DNA from: an uncultured Paracoccaceae bacterium
GTDB lineage: Bacteria; Pseudomonadota; Alphaproteobacteria; Rhodobacterales; Rhodobacteraceae
Reading direction: 5' to 3'
DNA length: 64,000 nucleotides
Assembly (NCBI GenBank): GCA_947493745.1
Contig: CANLSM010000009.1
Coordinates: 84,896 to 148,895, forward strand
The translations under genes and the position numbers were made by a program. Shown in pieces: positions 29,349-38,383 of the stretch (position 1 is the first letter of the stretch; every line of letters begins with the position of its first letter). The notes below the pieces were generated by a model. The model had not been told where the DNA came from. It searched no databases and saw nothing but the letters and a program-made list of their open reading frames with translations.

Positions 29349-30626
29349 ATGATTACTGTTTTCAGAAGCACCTGGGCCCTTCTGCTGGGGCTGATGCTGC
29401 TGATGGTCGGCAACGGCCTTCAGGGTACGGTGCTCGGCGTGCGCGGGAACATCGAAGGATATTCGGCCACAACGATGTCCTGGGTGATGGCCGCCTATTT
29501 CCTTGGATTTCTAGGCGGGTCGCGTATCACGCCGTTACTGATCCGGCGGGTCGGGCATGTCCGTGTCTTTGCGGCGCTGGCCTCCACGATCTCGGCCGCG
29601 TTCATCCTCTATGGCGCGGCGCCGAACCCCTATGCGTGGTCGATCATGCGGCTTGTCGTGGGGTTCTGCTTTTCGGGCGTTTATGTCGTGGCGGAAAGCT
29701 GGCTCAACAACGCTGCGACGAACGAGACACGCGGCAAGGCGCTGTCGCTCTACCTGATCGTGCAGATGGTGGGGATCGTGGCGGCCCAGGGACTGTTGCT
29801 GCTCGCCGATCCTGCCGGATGGACGCTTTTCGTCGTTATGTCGGTCTGCGTTTCGATCTCGTTTCTGCCGATCCTTCTGACGGTTTCTCCTGCGCCGCTC
29901 TTCGATACGACCAAACCGATGAGCCTGAAGAAACTCTTTCAGGTCTCGCCGCTCGGCATGGTCGGTGTCTTTCTGCTGGGCGGTGTGTTTTCGGCGCTCT
30001 TCGGCATGGCACCGGTCTATGCGATCGAGCGGTCCTTGGAGCTGACGGACATCTCCATTTTTATCGGGCTGATCTACCTTGGCGGCATGCTGTTGCAGTA
30101 TCCGCTGGGCTGGCTGTCGGACCGGATGGACCGCCGCGTGCTGATCACGATTGTCACCGCATCCTGTACCACCATCATCGCGCTCGGATTGCCGTTCACG
30201 GACGTCAAGCCGGTGCTCTTTGCCATCGCATTTCTGACCGGCGGCATTGCCAACCCGCTCTATTCACTGCTGCTGGCCTACACCAACGACTTTCTCGATC
30301 ATGACGATATGGCAGCTGCCTCGGGCGGTATGATCTTCGTCAACGGAATCGGCGCGGTCTCGGGACCGTTTGTCGTTGGATACATGATGACGAACTGGGG
30401 TTCGGATTTCTTCTTTGTCTTTATCGCCACGCTCATGGGACTGACCGCAGTCTATGGCATCTACCGGATGACGCAGCGGCCCGCTCCGAATGTGGACGAG
30501 ACATCCTACTATGCACCGGTGTTGCCGCAAGCCTCGCCGGTGGCGGTAGAGGTGGCCCAGGAAGTGGCCATTGACCGCGCTCTGGAAGATGAGGAAGATG
30601 CCGATGCCGAGCCTTTACCAAGTTAA
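29349..30626 (+). CDS. MFS transporter
   Basis: The 425-residue protein has about 12 hydrophobic segments and major-facilitator features: the loop GGSRITPLLIRRVGHVR between the first helices and GWLSDRMDRR in the second half. It is an inner-membrane secondary transporter of unknown substrate. The last 45 residues form an acidic cytoplasmic tail (EEDADAEPLPS). It stands alone, 99 bases after queA, and the neighbours give no clue to its cargo. Confidence 0.88.
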   Translation: MITVFRSTWALLLGLMLLMVGNGLQGTVLGVRGNIEGYSATTMSWVMAAYFLGFLGGSRITPLLIRRVGHVRVFAALASTISAAFILYGAAPNPYAWSIMRLVVGFCFSGVYVVAESWLNNAATNETRGKALSLYLIVQMVGIVAAQGLLLLADPAGWTLFVVMSVCVSISFLPILLTVSPAPLFDTTKPMSLKKLFQVSPLGMVGVFLLGGVFSALFGMAPVYAIERSLELTDISIFIGLIYLGGMLLQYPLGWLSDRMDRRVLITIVTASCTTIIALGLPFTDVKPVLFAIAFLTGGIANPLYSLLLAYTNDFLDHDDMAAASGGMIFVNGIGAVSGPFVVGYMMTNWGSDFFFVFIATLMGLTAVYGIYRMTQRPAPNVDETSYYAPVLPQASPVAVEVAQEVAIDRALEDEEDADAEPLPS

Positions 30627-30691
30627 AGCTTTTTTAAGCGGCAGGGCAGTGTCACAGTATCGATAAGAATCACCATGCTTTGGAGGGTAAG

Positions 30692-31264
30692 GTGTCTGAT
30701 CCGAAAGAGATCGTTTCGTATTGGGTTGATGAGGTTGGCCCCGGGCAATGGTATAGCAGTTCCAAGGCGCTCGATGGCGATATCCGCAAACGGTTCGAAG
30801 CCGATTGGGATCGGGCCATGGCGGGCGAGTATGACCACTGGATATGCAGTTCTGAGAGCGCTCTGGCGCTGCTCATCCTTCTCGACCAATTCCCGCGAAA
30901 CATGTTCCGCAACACATCGAAAGCCTTTGCAAGCGACGCCAAGGCGCTCGCCAAATGCAAGAAGGCGCTCTCGCTTGGACATGATCAGAAGATAACGGGC
31001 TCGAAGCGGCAATTCTTCTACATGCCGCTCATGCATTCCGAAAACCTGACCGATCAGGACAAATGTGTCCGCCTGATGAAGCTGAACATGGAAGGGGACG
31101 ACAACCTGATCCATGCCAAGGCGCACCGCGAGATCATCCGGAAGTTCGGCCGGTTCCCATATCGCAACGATGCGCTGGAGCGGCGCAGTTCTCCCCATGA
31201 GACGGATTTCATCGACAATCAGGGATATCAGAAAATCCTGCAGGATTTGAGCGCCTCGGCCTGA
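30692..31264 (+). CDS. DUF924 family protein
   Basis: The 190-residue protein matches DUF924 by VSYWVDEVGP..W, LALLILLDQFPRNMFR, FFYMPLMHSENL and FGRFPYRNDALERRS. The fold is TPR-like helical and the function is unknown. The start is set at GTG 30692 because GGAGGG lies about five bases before it; TTG 30680 is in frame but has no ribosome site. Confidence 0.9.
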   Translation: MSDPKEIVSYWVDEVGPGQWYSSSKALDGDIRKRFEADWDRAMAGEYDHWICSSESALALLILLDQFPRNMFRNTSKAFASDAKALAKCKKALSLGHDQKITGSKRQFFYMPLMHSENLTDQDKCVRLMKLNMEGDDNLIHAKAHREIIRKFGRFPYRNDALERRSSPHETDFIDNQGYQKILQDLSASA

Positions 31265-31321
31265 TCCGGGCATTTGCATCCATTGCATGACGGCTCTGCA
31301 GCGGGTCCACTGGCATCGGTA

Positions 31322-31359
31322 CGGAAACTGGTTTAACGTTAAGCCAACACTGGTTTCCG
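31322..31359. promoter_or_regulatory. Nested palindromes upstream of lpd
   Basis: An outer inverted repeat CGGAAAC/GTTTCCG (31322-31328 and 31353-31359) encloses an inner near-perfect palindrome GGTTTAACGTTAAGCC (31330-31345). The structure ends just before the ribosome site (GGGGAGAAATGA) of lpd, so it is placed like an operator or a leader hairpin. No regulator can be named. Confidence 0.4.
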
Positions 31360-31371
31360 GGGAGAAATGAA

Positions 31372-32769
31372 ATGGCGTCTCAATCCTTCGATGTAGCTGT
31401 AATCGGTGCCGGGCCAGGTGGGTATGTCGCCGCAATCCGGGCCGCGCAGCTTGGCCTCAAGACGGCCGTGATCGAGCGCGAACATCTCGGCGGCATCTGC
31501 CTCAACTGGGGCTGCATTCCGACCAAGGCCATGCTGCGCTCGTCGGAGGTCTTCCATCTGATGCACCGAGCCAAGGAGTTCGGCCTGAAGGCGGACGGCA
31601 TCGACTATGACATCGACTCTGTTGTCAAACGCTCCCGCGACGTAGCCAAGCAGCTTTCCGGCGGGGTCGGACATCTGCTGAAGAAGAACAAGGTCGCCGT
31701 CGTGATGGGGGAGGCCACGATCCCGGCCAAGGGCAAGGTGACGGTCAAGACCGAGAAGGGGACGGAGGAGATCGCCGCCAAATCGATCATCCTCGCCACC
31801 GGTGCACGCGCCCGCGAGCTGCCGGGGCTGGAGGCCGACGGCGATCTCGTCTGGACCTACAAGCACGCGCTCAAGCCGCCTCGGATGCCCAAGAAGCTGC
31901 TCGTCATCGGCTCGGGCGCCATCGGGATCGAGTTCGCAAGCTTCTACAACACCCTTGGTGCCGACACGACCGTGGTCGAGGTCATGGACCGCGTGCTCCC
32001 GGTCGAGGACGCCGAGATATCCGGCTTCGCCAAGAAGGCCTTCACCAAGCAGGGCATGAAAATCATGGAGAAATCCATGGTCAAGCAGCTTGACCGCGCC
32101 AAGGGCAAGGTGACGGCTCATATCGAGACCGGCGGCAAGGTCGAGAAGATGGAGTTTGACACCGTCATCTCCGCCGTTGGCATCGTCGGCAATGTCGAGG
32201 GGCTGGGGTTGGAAGAGCTCGGCGTCAAGATCGACCGCACCCATGTGGTGACGGATGAGTACTGCCGCACCGGGGTAGAGGGCCTCTATGCCATCGGAGA
32301 CATCGCCGGCGCGCCATGGCTCGCTCACAAGGCCAGCCACGAGGGCGTCATGGTCGCGGAACTGATCTCGGGCAAGAACAACGTCCACCCGGTGAAGCCG
32401 GAAAGCATCGCGGGCTGCACATACTGCCATCCGCAGGTCGCCTCCGTCGGATACACCGAAGCGCAGGCCAAGGAGAAGGGCTTCAAGATCAAGGTCGGTC
32501 ATTTCCCGTTCATCGGCAACGGCAAGGCAATCGCCTTGGGTGAGTCCGAGGGCATGATCAAGACCATCTTCGATGAGAAAACCGGAGAGCTTCTGGGTGC
32601 GCACATGGTCGGCGCCGAGGTGACCGAACTGATCCAGGGCTATATCGTCGGCCGCCAACTGGAAACCACAGAAGAGGATCTGATGCACACCGTCTTCCCG
32701 CATCCGACGCTCTCGGAAATGATGCATGAGAGCGTGCTGGACGCATATGGCAGGGCAGTGCATTTCTAG
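31372..32769 (+). CDS. lpd: Dihydrolipoyl dehydrogenase
   Basis: The 465-residue flavoprotein has the FAD-binding GAGPGGYVAAIRAAQ, the redox Cys pair C43/C48 in GGICLNWGCIPTK, an NAD-binding GSGAIGIEFASF, and the C-terminal HPTLSE with the active-site His. It reoxidises the lipoyl groups of 2-oxo acid dehydrogenases and the glycine cleavage system. No dehydrogenase E1 or E2 genes are in the window, so it is a stand-alone copy. Confidence 0.95.
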   Translation: MASQSFDVAVIGAGPGGYVAAIRAAQLGLKTAVIEREHLGGICLNWGCIPTKAMLRSSEVFHLMHRAKEFGLKADGIDYDIDSVVKRSRDVAKQLSGGVGHLLKKNKVAVVMGEATIPAKGKVTVKTEKGTEEIAAKSIILATGARARELPGLEADGDLVWTYKHALKPPRMPKKLLVIGSGAIGIEFASFYNTLGADTTVVEVMDRVLPVEDAEISGFAKKAFTKQGMKIMEKSMVKQLDRAKGKVTAHIETGGKVEKMEFDTVISAVGIVGNVEGLGLEELGVKIDRTHVVTDEYCRTGVEGLYAIGDIAGAPWLAHKASHEGVMVAELISGKNNVHPVKPESIAGCTYCHPQVASVGYTEAQAKEKGFKIKVGHFPFIGNGKAIALGESEGMIKTIFDEKTGELLGAHMVGAEVTELIQGYIVGRQLETTEEDLMHTVFPHPTLSEMMHESVLDAYGRAVHF

Positions 32770-32898
32770 GCAGGTATTGGTGAGGCAGCGCAAGCTCGCA
32801 AATACAGCCTCTCTTGGGTATGATAAAAATGCATAATCAATATTATGTTAATAATGGAGCATGCATGATCTCCCACCTTGACCGCAGCCACGGTTGAT

Positions 32899-33825
32899 AT
32901 GCCAAGACAGCGCATTGTCTCCATCTGTGGTCCCACGGCCAGCGGCAAGTCATCGTTGGCACTTCAGATTGCCCGGGCGGTCGATGGTGTCGTGTTGAAC
33001 GCCGACGCGCTTCAGGTCTATCGGTGTTGGAACGTGCTGACGGCTTGTCCCACGAAGTCGGACCTTTCTGCGACACGTCACAGGCTTTACCGCCATGTGG
33101 GTGCCGAGATCAGCTACTCGGTTGGCGACTGGCTTCGGGATGTCGAGCACGTCCTGGCCGAGACATCCCGGCCTGTCATAATCGTTGGTGGTACCGGGCT
33201 TTACCTCAGCAGTCTCACGACGGGTCTTGCCGATATTCCACCAATCCCGGCCGAGATCCGGGAAGAAGGTAATCGGCTGCGCGAAGCCGCCGGTTGCATT
33301 GCCTTTCTTGAAGTCCTTGCGGCGAACGATCCCGTAACCTATTCAAAAATAGACCAAAATAACCCCATGCGACTGCAACGGGCATGGGAGGTTTTGATAG
33401 CCACAAGCCGCCCGATATCAGACTGGCACAGGAAGACCGCGCCCGCACTTGTTGATCCGGATGCCGTGGTGACGGTCCATGTCACCTGCCCGACCGAGCG
33501 TCTGAATACACGGATTGACGAGCGGTTTGACTGGATGATCGAAAATGGCGCTCTGGAGGAATGCGAGGCTGCGCTGGTGGGCGGATGGAACCCGGACTTG
33601 CCGTCTTCAAAGGCGCTCGGTGCCCGCGAGTTGATCAGCTACCTGCGGGGCGAAGTCAGCCTCCAGGCTGCGGCGGACCTGGCCAAGACAGCGACACATC
33701 AGTTCGCAAAGCGCCAGCGAACCTGGTTTCGGAGCAAGATGGGAGACTGGCCGACATATGTGAGTGAAAGGACATCCGATGCGGCTTTTGATCATATTTT
33801 AGAGGAGCTTACAGCACGATCCTGA
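32899..33825 (+). CDS. miaA: tRNA dimethylallyltransferase
   Basis: The 308-residue protein has the P-loop GPTASGKSS (11-19), NADALQVYR, and GGTGLYLSSLTTGLADIP, all typical of MiaA, which adds an isopentenyl group to A37 of tRNAs reading UNN codons. The start is ATG 32899; TTG 32878 is in frame but less likely. The AT-rich leader has a dyad CATAAT-CAAT-ATTATG (32832-32847). Its end overlaps the convergent hflX gene by 17 bases. In many bacteria miaA, hfq and hflX are adjacent, and the three lie together here as well, though on opposite strands. Confidence 0.93.
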   Translation: MPRQRIVSICGPTASGKSSLALQIARAVDGVVLNADALQVYRCWNVLTACPTKSDLSATRHRLYRHVGAEISYSVGDWLRDVEHVLAETSRPVIIVGGTGLYLSSLTTGLADIPPIPAEIREEGNRLREAAGCIAFLEVLAANDPVTYSKIDQNNPMRLQRAWEVLIATSRPISDWHRKTAPALVDPDAVVTVHVTCPTERLNTRIDERFDWMIENGALEECEAALVGGWNPDLPSSKALGARELISYLRGEVSLQAAADLAKTATHQFAKRQRTWFRSKMGDWPTYVSERTSDAAFDHILEELTARS

Positions 33826-35068
33826 ACTGATTTCTGAGCTTTTCAGTCCAGATCACCTGCATCTCATAACCGGTTTTGGTCGTGCGCTCCGATGAAACCA
33901 GCTTGTTGTCAAACAGCCAGGCCCGTTTCCGGCCCTCATCAAAGCCGAGGCTGATCTTGTCTTCGAATGTCGGCTCGGAGGTGGACACCTCGATCATCTC
34001 ACAAAGCGTATCCATCCCCTGCCCTGACAGCGCCGAGACGATGACAGTTTGCGGATCGCGCTCGACGGCACGTCGCAGCAGCGCTTCACGCTCGTCTTCG
34101 GCCACGGCATCAATCTTGTTCCAGACCTCGATGATCTTGCTCTGCCGGGCCTCATCGACGCCAAGCTCCAGCAGAATGTTGCGGACGTCCTCGGCCTGCT
34201 CCTCGGTCTCGGCATGGGAGATGTCGCGCACATGCAGGATCAGATCGGCGTCCAGCACTTCCTCCAGCGTCGCACGAAAGGCGGCCACAAGCTGGGTCGG
34301 AAGGTCCGAGATGAAACCGACTGTGTCGGACAGAATGACCTTCTTGCCGGTCGGCAGTTCGATAGCCCGCATGGTCGGATCGAGCGTGGCAAAAAGCATG
34401 TCCTTCGCCATCACATCTGCGCCGGTCAAGCGATTGAAAAGCGTGGATTTTCCGGCGTTGGTATAGCCTACAAGCGCGACGATCGGGAACGGAACCTTGG
34501 CGCGTGCCGCACGATGCAGATGGCGTGTCTTGGTGACCTTCTTCAAGGCCCTGCGGATGCGGCCGATCTGGTCGTCAATCGCCCTCCGGTCGGCCTCGAT
34601 CTGGGTCTCCCCAGGACCGCCGACAAACCCCAAGCCACCGCGCTGGCGCTCAAGGTGGGTCCAGGACCGCACGAGCCGCGATTTCTGATAGGTCAGATGC
34701 GCCAGATCGACCTGAAGCACACCTTCGCGGGTCGCCGCGCGTTCGCCGAATATCTCAAGGATCAGGCCTGTACGGTCGAGGATCTTGACCTGCCAGAGTC
34801 GCTCCAGATTGCGCTGCTGGATCGGGGTGAGCGGGCCGTCTATCAGGACCAGCCCGATGTCGAGCGCTTCGCAGAGCGCCTTCAACTCATCAGCCTTGCC
34901 GGATCCGAACAGGTACCCTGCCCGCGGCTTGACCACCGGCACAACGCGCTGTTCGCAAATCTCGAGATCGAGCGCCTCGGCAAGGCTGACCGCCTCCGCC
35001 AGAGCGTGCTCGGGCGCGCGCAGGCGATCCTCCCGATTGAGATCAGGGTGAAGGACCAGCGTTTTCAT
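33809..35068 (-). CDS. hflX: GTPase HflX
   Basis: The 419-residue GTPase has an N-terminal HflX domain (GYLFGSGKADELK, DGPLTPIQQRNLE), a linker with RQRGGLGFVGGPGETQIE, and a G domain with G1 GYTNAGKST (201-209), G3 DTVGFI and G4 WNKID. HflX binds stalled or heat-damaged 70S ribosomes and splits them. It lies 12 bases after hfq, at the end of the ntr-trk-hfq block. Confidence 0.95.
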   Translation of the reverse strand: MKTLVLHPDLNREDRLRAPEHALAEAVSLAEALDLEICEQRVVPVVKPRAGYLFGSGKADELKALCEALDIGLVLIDGPLTPIQQRNLERLWQVKILDRTGLILEIFGERAATREGVLQVDLAHLTYQKSRLVRSWTHLERQRGGLGFVGGPGETQIEADRRAIDDQIGRIRRALKKVTKTRHLHRAARAKVPFPIVALVGYTNAGKSTLFNRLTGADVMAKDMLFATLDPTMRAIELPTGKKVILSDTVGFISDLPTQLVAAFRATLEEVLDADLILHVRDISHAETEEQAEDVRNILLELGVDEARQSKIIEVWNKIDAVAEDEREALLRRAVERDPQTVIVSALSGQGMDTLCEMIEVSTSEPTFEDKISLGFDEGRKRAWLFDNKLVSSERTTKTGYEMQVIWTEKLRNQFRIVL

Positions 35069-35080
35069 CCGGTGAGGCCC

Positions 35081-35320
35081 TTAGGCGCTGTCTTCTCCGT
35101 CATAGAGAGACACAGGCTGCGATGGCATGATCGTGGAAATGGCATGTTTATAGACCAGTTGCGACTGACCATCTCTGCGCAAGAGAGTACAGAAATTGTC
35201 AAACCAGGTAATGACCCCCTGCAGCTTCACGCCGTTCACCAGAAAGATCGTCACGGGAATTTTGCTTTTCCGGACATTGTTCAGGAAAGCATCTTGCAGG
35301 TTCTGCTTGTCGCCAGCCAT
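35081..35320 (-). CDS. hfq: RNA chaperone Hfq
   Basis: The 79-residue protein is a standard short alphaproteobacterial Hfq: Sm1 ([34 protein letters not shown]) and Sm2 with the YKHAIS motif. It forms hexamers that pair small RNAs with mRNAs. The long C-terminal tail of the enterobacterial protein is missing, as usual for this class. It precedes hflX by 12 bases. Confidence 0.97.
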   Translation of the reverse strand: MAGDKQNLQDAFLNNVRKSKIPVTIFLVNGVKLQGVITWFDNFCTLLRRDGQSQLVYKHAISTIMPSQPVSLYDGEDSA

Positions 35321-35397
35321 TGTCTTAGCCTTCAGTCTTGTTGGGCCCCGATTGAGTGAGGCCAGTGATTGTTGTTGCCTATACTATGGGGGTGCAG

Positions 35398-35416
35398 TGC
35401 ACAAAATTCCAGTGCA
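35398..35416. promoter_or_regulatory. TGCAC/GTGCA dyad upstream of hfq
   Basis: TGCAC (35398-35402) and GTGCA (35412-35416) form an inverted repeat spaced by nine bases in the trkH-hfq gap. The half-sites equal those of enteric NtrC boxes, but the spacing there is seven, so identity with an NtrC site is only a guess. Confidence 0.3.
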
Positions 35417-35456
35417 AACTCGCCGCACCTGACGAGATGTTTACTAATTGGGCAGT

Positions 35457-36971
35457 TTACTGCCGCCAGTATTCCGGGTTGAAAAGAGCAATGACCACAA
35501 GGGCTTCAAGACGGCCAAAGATCATCGCGATGCAAAGCACCGCTTTCTCCGATGTTGCGAGCGTGCTGTAGTTCAGATCCTGGGCGAGTGTGTTGATTGC
35601 AGGCCCCGTGTTGGTCAGCGAGGCGACGGAAAGCGCCATCGCGTCCTCGAATGCCACCCCCTGAACAGTCAGGAGCAGCATGCAGACCGCCAGTCCCAAC
35701 AGGAACATCATCAGGAATATCCAGGCGATATAGGCCCCTTCCCTGCGGATACGCCGGGCGGTCATGCCCGCGCCTCCGACGCTGTTGGGATGGACCAGTC
35801 GACGCATCTCGCGCAGTCCATGTTTGTAAAGCGCATAGACCCGCAGGAGCTTGATCCCGCCAGCGGTTGTCGCGACGCCGCCGCCAATCACCGACAATCC
35901 CAAAAGCACGAGCCCCGGCGTTTCCAGTCCGGACCAGCTCTGCGCCGTTGACCAGTCGGCGCTCACAAGACCGAATGTGGTCAGAAACGACATCACCGTG
36001 AAGGCACTGCCCCAGAAGGCCTGCGCTGCGGCCTGAAAGTTCTCCTGCTCCTCCACTTCGAATGCACCGATGAAATGACGGATCACCAGCAGGCTGGAGA
36101 CGATCAGCACGAACATCAGCGCCAGTTTGACCTCCGGGTCAGAGCCCGTGAGCGCGGGGCGGACATTGGCAAATGTCTCGTTGATCCATCGGTGGCTGAC
36201 GGCCAGAAACAGGAATGCGAAGATCAGGATTTCACCAATATAGCCCGACGAGGTTTCCGAAAGCCCGTCCAGCGGCGTAATGCCACTGGTCGCCAGAACC
36301 GACATCGCATGGCAAAGCGCGACAAAGGCCCTGTCGCCCGCAATCATCAGGGCGATGGCCAGCACGGCGGTCAGGGCGACATAGGGCGGAGCGAGTTGTT
36401 TTGCCTGCCGGATCAGCCGGTCATTCGCCTCCATCGCCCCGCCAAGGGAACGGCGCGCGGTCGCCATTCGATTGCCGGTCACGGTTGACTCAATCTCAAA
36501 ACCGCCCAACTGCATCGGCTCCAGCACTGCAAGGGCTGCGAGAAGGAACAGAAAACCGCCAATCCAGCCGACAAAGGCCCGCCAGAGATGCAACGGCTCC
36601 GCCAGTCGTTCGGGCGCATCAAAGATCGAAGCCCCGGTGGTGGTCATGCTGGAGAGCATCTCGAAATAGGCCTCGGTCCAGCCGATGGATTTCACGACGT
36701 GATCGAGCGGCATGGCAAGCATGATCGGCAGCAGAAAATAGGCCATCAGCAACGTGATGAGCTGATAGCGCGCAGTTACACGCGGATGGCGGTCCATGGT
36801 CCCGAGCCCCAGGATGAACGAGACGATGGCAAAGAAGGTGCCATGGTAGAAGAACGCCCGCGCAATATCCCAGTCTTCCAGACGGATCGCATGCAGCATC
36901 GGAACCACCATGGAAACCGAGCCAATCAGCATCAGGATCACGAAGAGCGGAAACTCGCGGAGCAGTCGCAT
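35457..36971 (-). CDS. trkH: TrkH family potassium uptake protein
   Basis: The 504-residue membrane protein has about ten hydrophobic segments and the repeated pore signatures of TrkH (SSMTTTGASIFD, SVLATSGITPLDG, TTFGLVSAD, LGLSVIGGGVATTAGGIK, SLTNTGPAIN). It forms the K+ channel controlled by TrkA at the inner membrane. It directly follows trkA (3 bases between), confirming a trkAH operon inside the ntr block. Confidence 0.93.
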   Translation of the reverse strand: MRLLREFPLFVILMLIGSVSMVVPMLHAIRLEDWDIARAFFYHGTFFAIVSFILGLGTMDRHPRVTARYQLITLLMAYFLLPIMLAMPLDHVVKSIGWTEAYFEMLSSMTTTGASIFDAPERLAEPLHLWRAFVGWIGGFLFLLAALAVLEPMQLGGFEIESTVTGNRMATARRSLGGAMEANDRLIRQAKQLAPPYVALTAVLAIALMIAGDRAFVALCHAMSVLATSGITPLDGLSETSSGYIGEILIFAFLFLAVSHRWINETFANVRPALTGSDPEVKLALMFVLIVSSLLVIRHFIGAFEVEEQENFQAAAQAFWGSAFTVMSFLTTFGLVSADWSTAQSWSGLETPGLVLLGLSVIGGGVATTAGGIKLLRVYALYKHGLREMRRLVHPNSVGGAGMTARRIRREGAYIAWIFLMMFLLGLAVCMLLLTVQGVAFEDAMALSVASLTNTGPAINTLAQDLNYSTLATSEKAVLCIAMIFGRLEALVVIALFNPEYWRQ

Positions 36972-36974
36972 GTC

Positions 36975-38351
36975 TTAGAAGAAGTCGATCGAGACCTGGA
37001 ACAATCGCTCCACGCGGGTCACGTCTTCCTTGAGCGTAAAGACCGTCACGACATCGCCTTCCTCGATGCGGGTGTCGCCCCGCGGCACGATGATCTCATC
37101 TCTCTTGGCGATTGTGCCGACCATGGCGCTTTCGGGCCATCCGACTTCGTGGAAAAGCTTGCCCGCAATCGGGGATGTGCTCAGCACCTGCGCCTCCAGA
37201 ACCTCGGCCTCACCGTCGCCGATGGAATAGACCGCGCGGATCCGCCCGTGCCGGATATGGCGCAGAATGGAGGACACCGTCGTTGCGCGCGGATTGATAT
37301 AGGCGTCGATGGAAAGCGGCTCCATCAGCGAGATCAGCGTCGGATCATTGACCAGCGAGATCACCATCGGACACCCCTCGGCCTTGGCGCGGGCGCAGGA
37401 AAGCAGGTTGACCTTGTCATCATCGGTCAGCGCCAGCAGCGCATCGGTCTTGTCCAGATTGGCCTCTTCGAGAAGGTCCATGTCCAGCCCGTCACCGTTG
37501 AGCACGATCGTGCGATCCAGCGCATCCGCCGCCCCTTCCGCGACATGGCGGTTCTTTTCGATTATCTTGACGCGGATTTTTTCGGGTTTGCCTTCCAGCG
37601 TCCGCGCGACCTGAAGCCCGACATTTCCGCCGCCCACAATGATCACCCTCGAGGGTGCCATGTTCGTCTTGCCGAAAATCTCCATGGTGCGGGGCACATC
37701 ATCGGTCGCGGAAAATATGTAGACCTGATCGTTGACATAAAGCTGGTCCTGCGGCTCCGGCGTGAAGAGATGCCCCTTGCGCCTGATCCCGACCACGACC
37801 GCACGAAGGGTCGAGAACAGCTCGGACAACTGGCGCAGCGGCGTGTTGATCACGGCGCAATCGTCGTTGATCGAGATCCCCACAAGCTGGGCCCGGCCAT
37901 CCAGAAACGCCTCTGTGTCAAACGCGGCCGGCGCGGCAAGGCGCTGCATCGCGGCATCGGCGACCTCGCGCTCGGGCGAGATGACCACATCAATCGGCAG
38001 ATGATCGCGGCGATAGAGGTCCGAGTAAATGGCGTCGAGATATGATTGCGCCCGCAGCCTTGCCACCTTGCGCGGCACTGCAAAGACCGAATGCGCCACC
38101 TGACAGGTCACCATATTGACCTCATCGGATTGCGTGGCCGCGATCAGCATATCCGCATCGCGCGCGCCCGCCCGTTCCAGCACGTCGGGATGCGAGGCAA
38201 AGCCGGTAATGCCGCTCACATCAAGAATATCCGTGATCCGCCGGATCAGCGGCGCCTGATTGTCGATCACGGTGACGCTGTTGTCCTCGCCCGAAAGATG
38301 GCGGGCCAGCTGCCAGCCGACCTGACCGGCTCCGCAAATGATCACTTTCAT
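36975..38351 (-). CDS. trkA: Trk system potassium transporter peripheral protein TrkA
   Basis: The 458-residue cytosolic protein has two RCK units, each with a Rossmann nucleotide site: KVIICGAGQVGWQLARHL at the start and VIIVGGGNVGLQVARTLEG near residue 230, followed by TrkA-C domains. It gates TrkH in response to NAD(H)/ATP. It lies 32 bases after ntrX and three bases before trkH. Confidence 0.95.
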   Translation of the reverse strand: MKVIICGAGQVGWQLARHLSGEDNSVTVIDNQAPLIRRITDILDVSGITGFASHPDVLERAGARDADMLIAATQSDEVNMVTCQVAHSVFAVPRKVARLRAQSYLDAIYSDLYRRDHLPIDVVISPEREVADAAMQRLAAPAAFDTEAFLDGRAQLVGISINDDCAVINTPLRQLSELFSTLRAVVVGIRRKGHLFTPEPQDQLYVNDQVYIFSATDDVPRTMEIFGKTNMAPSRVIIVGGGNVGLQVARTLEGKPEKIRVKIIEKNRHVAEGAADALDRTIVLNGDGLDMDLLEEANLDKTDALLALTDDDKVNLLSCARAKAEGCPMVISLVNDPTLISLMEPLSIDAYINPRATTVSSILRHIRHGRIRAVYSIGDGEAEVLEAQVLSTSPIAGKLFHEVGWPESAMVGTIAKRDEIIVPRGDTRIEEGDVVTVFTLKEDVTRVERLFQVSIDFF

Positions 38352-38383
38352 CGCGCTGTCCCCTGTTTCACGCAGGCATCCGG

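Noticed and set aside
31339..32793. 484-codon frame antisense to lpd
   Set aside because: Shadow of a clear dihydrolipoyl dehydrogenase gene.
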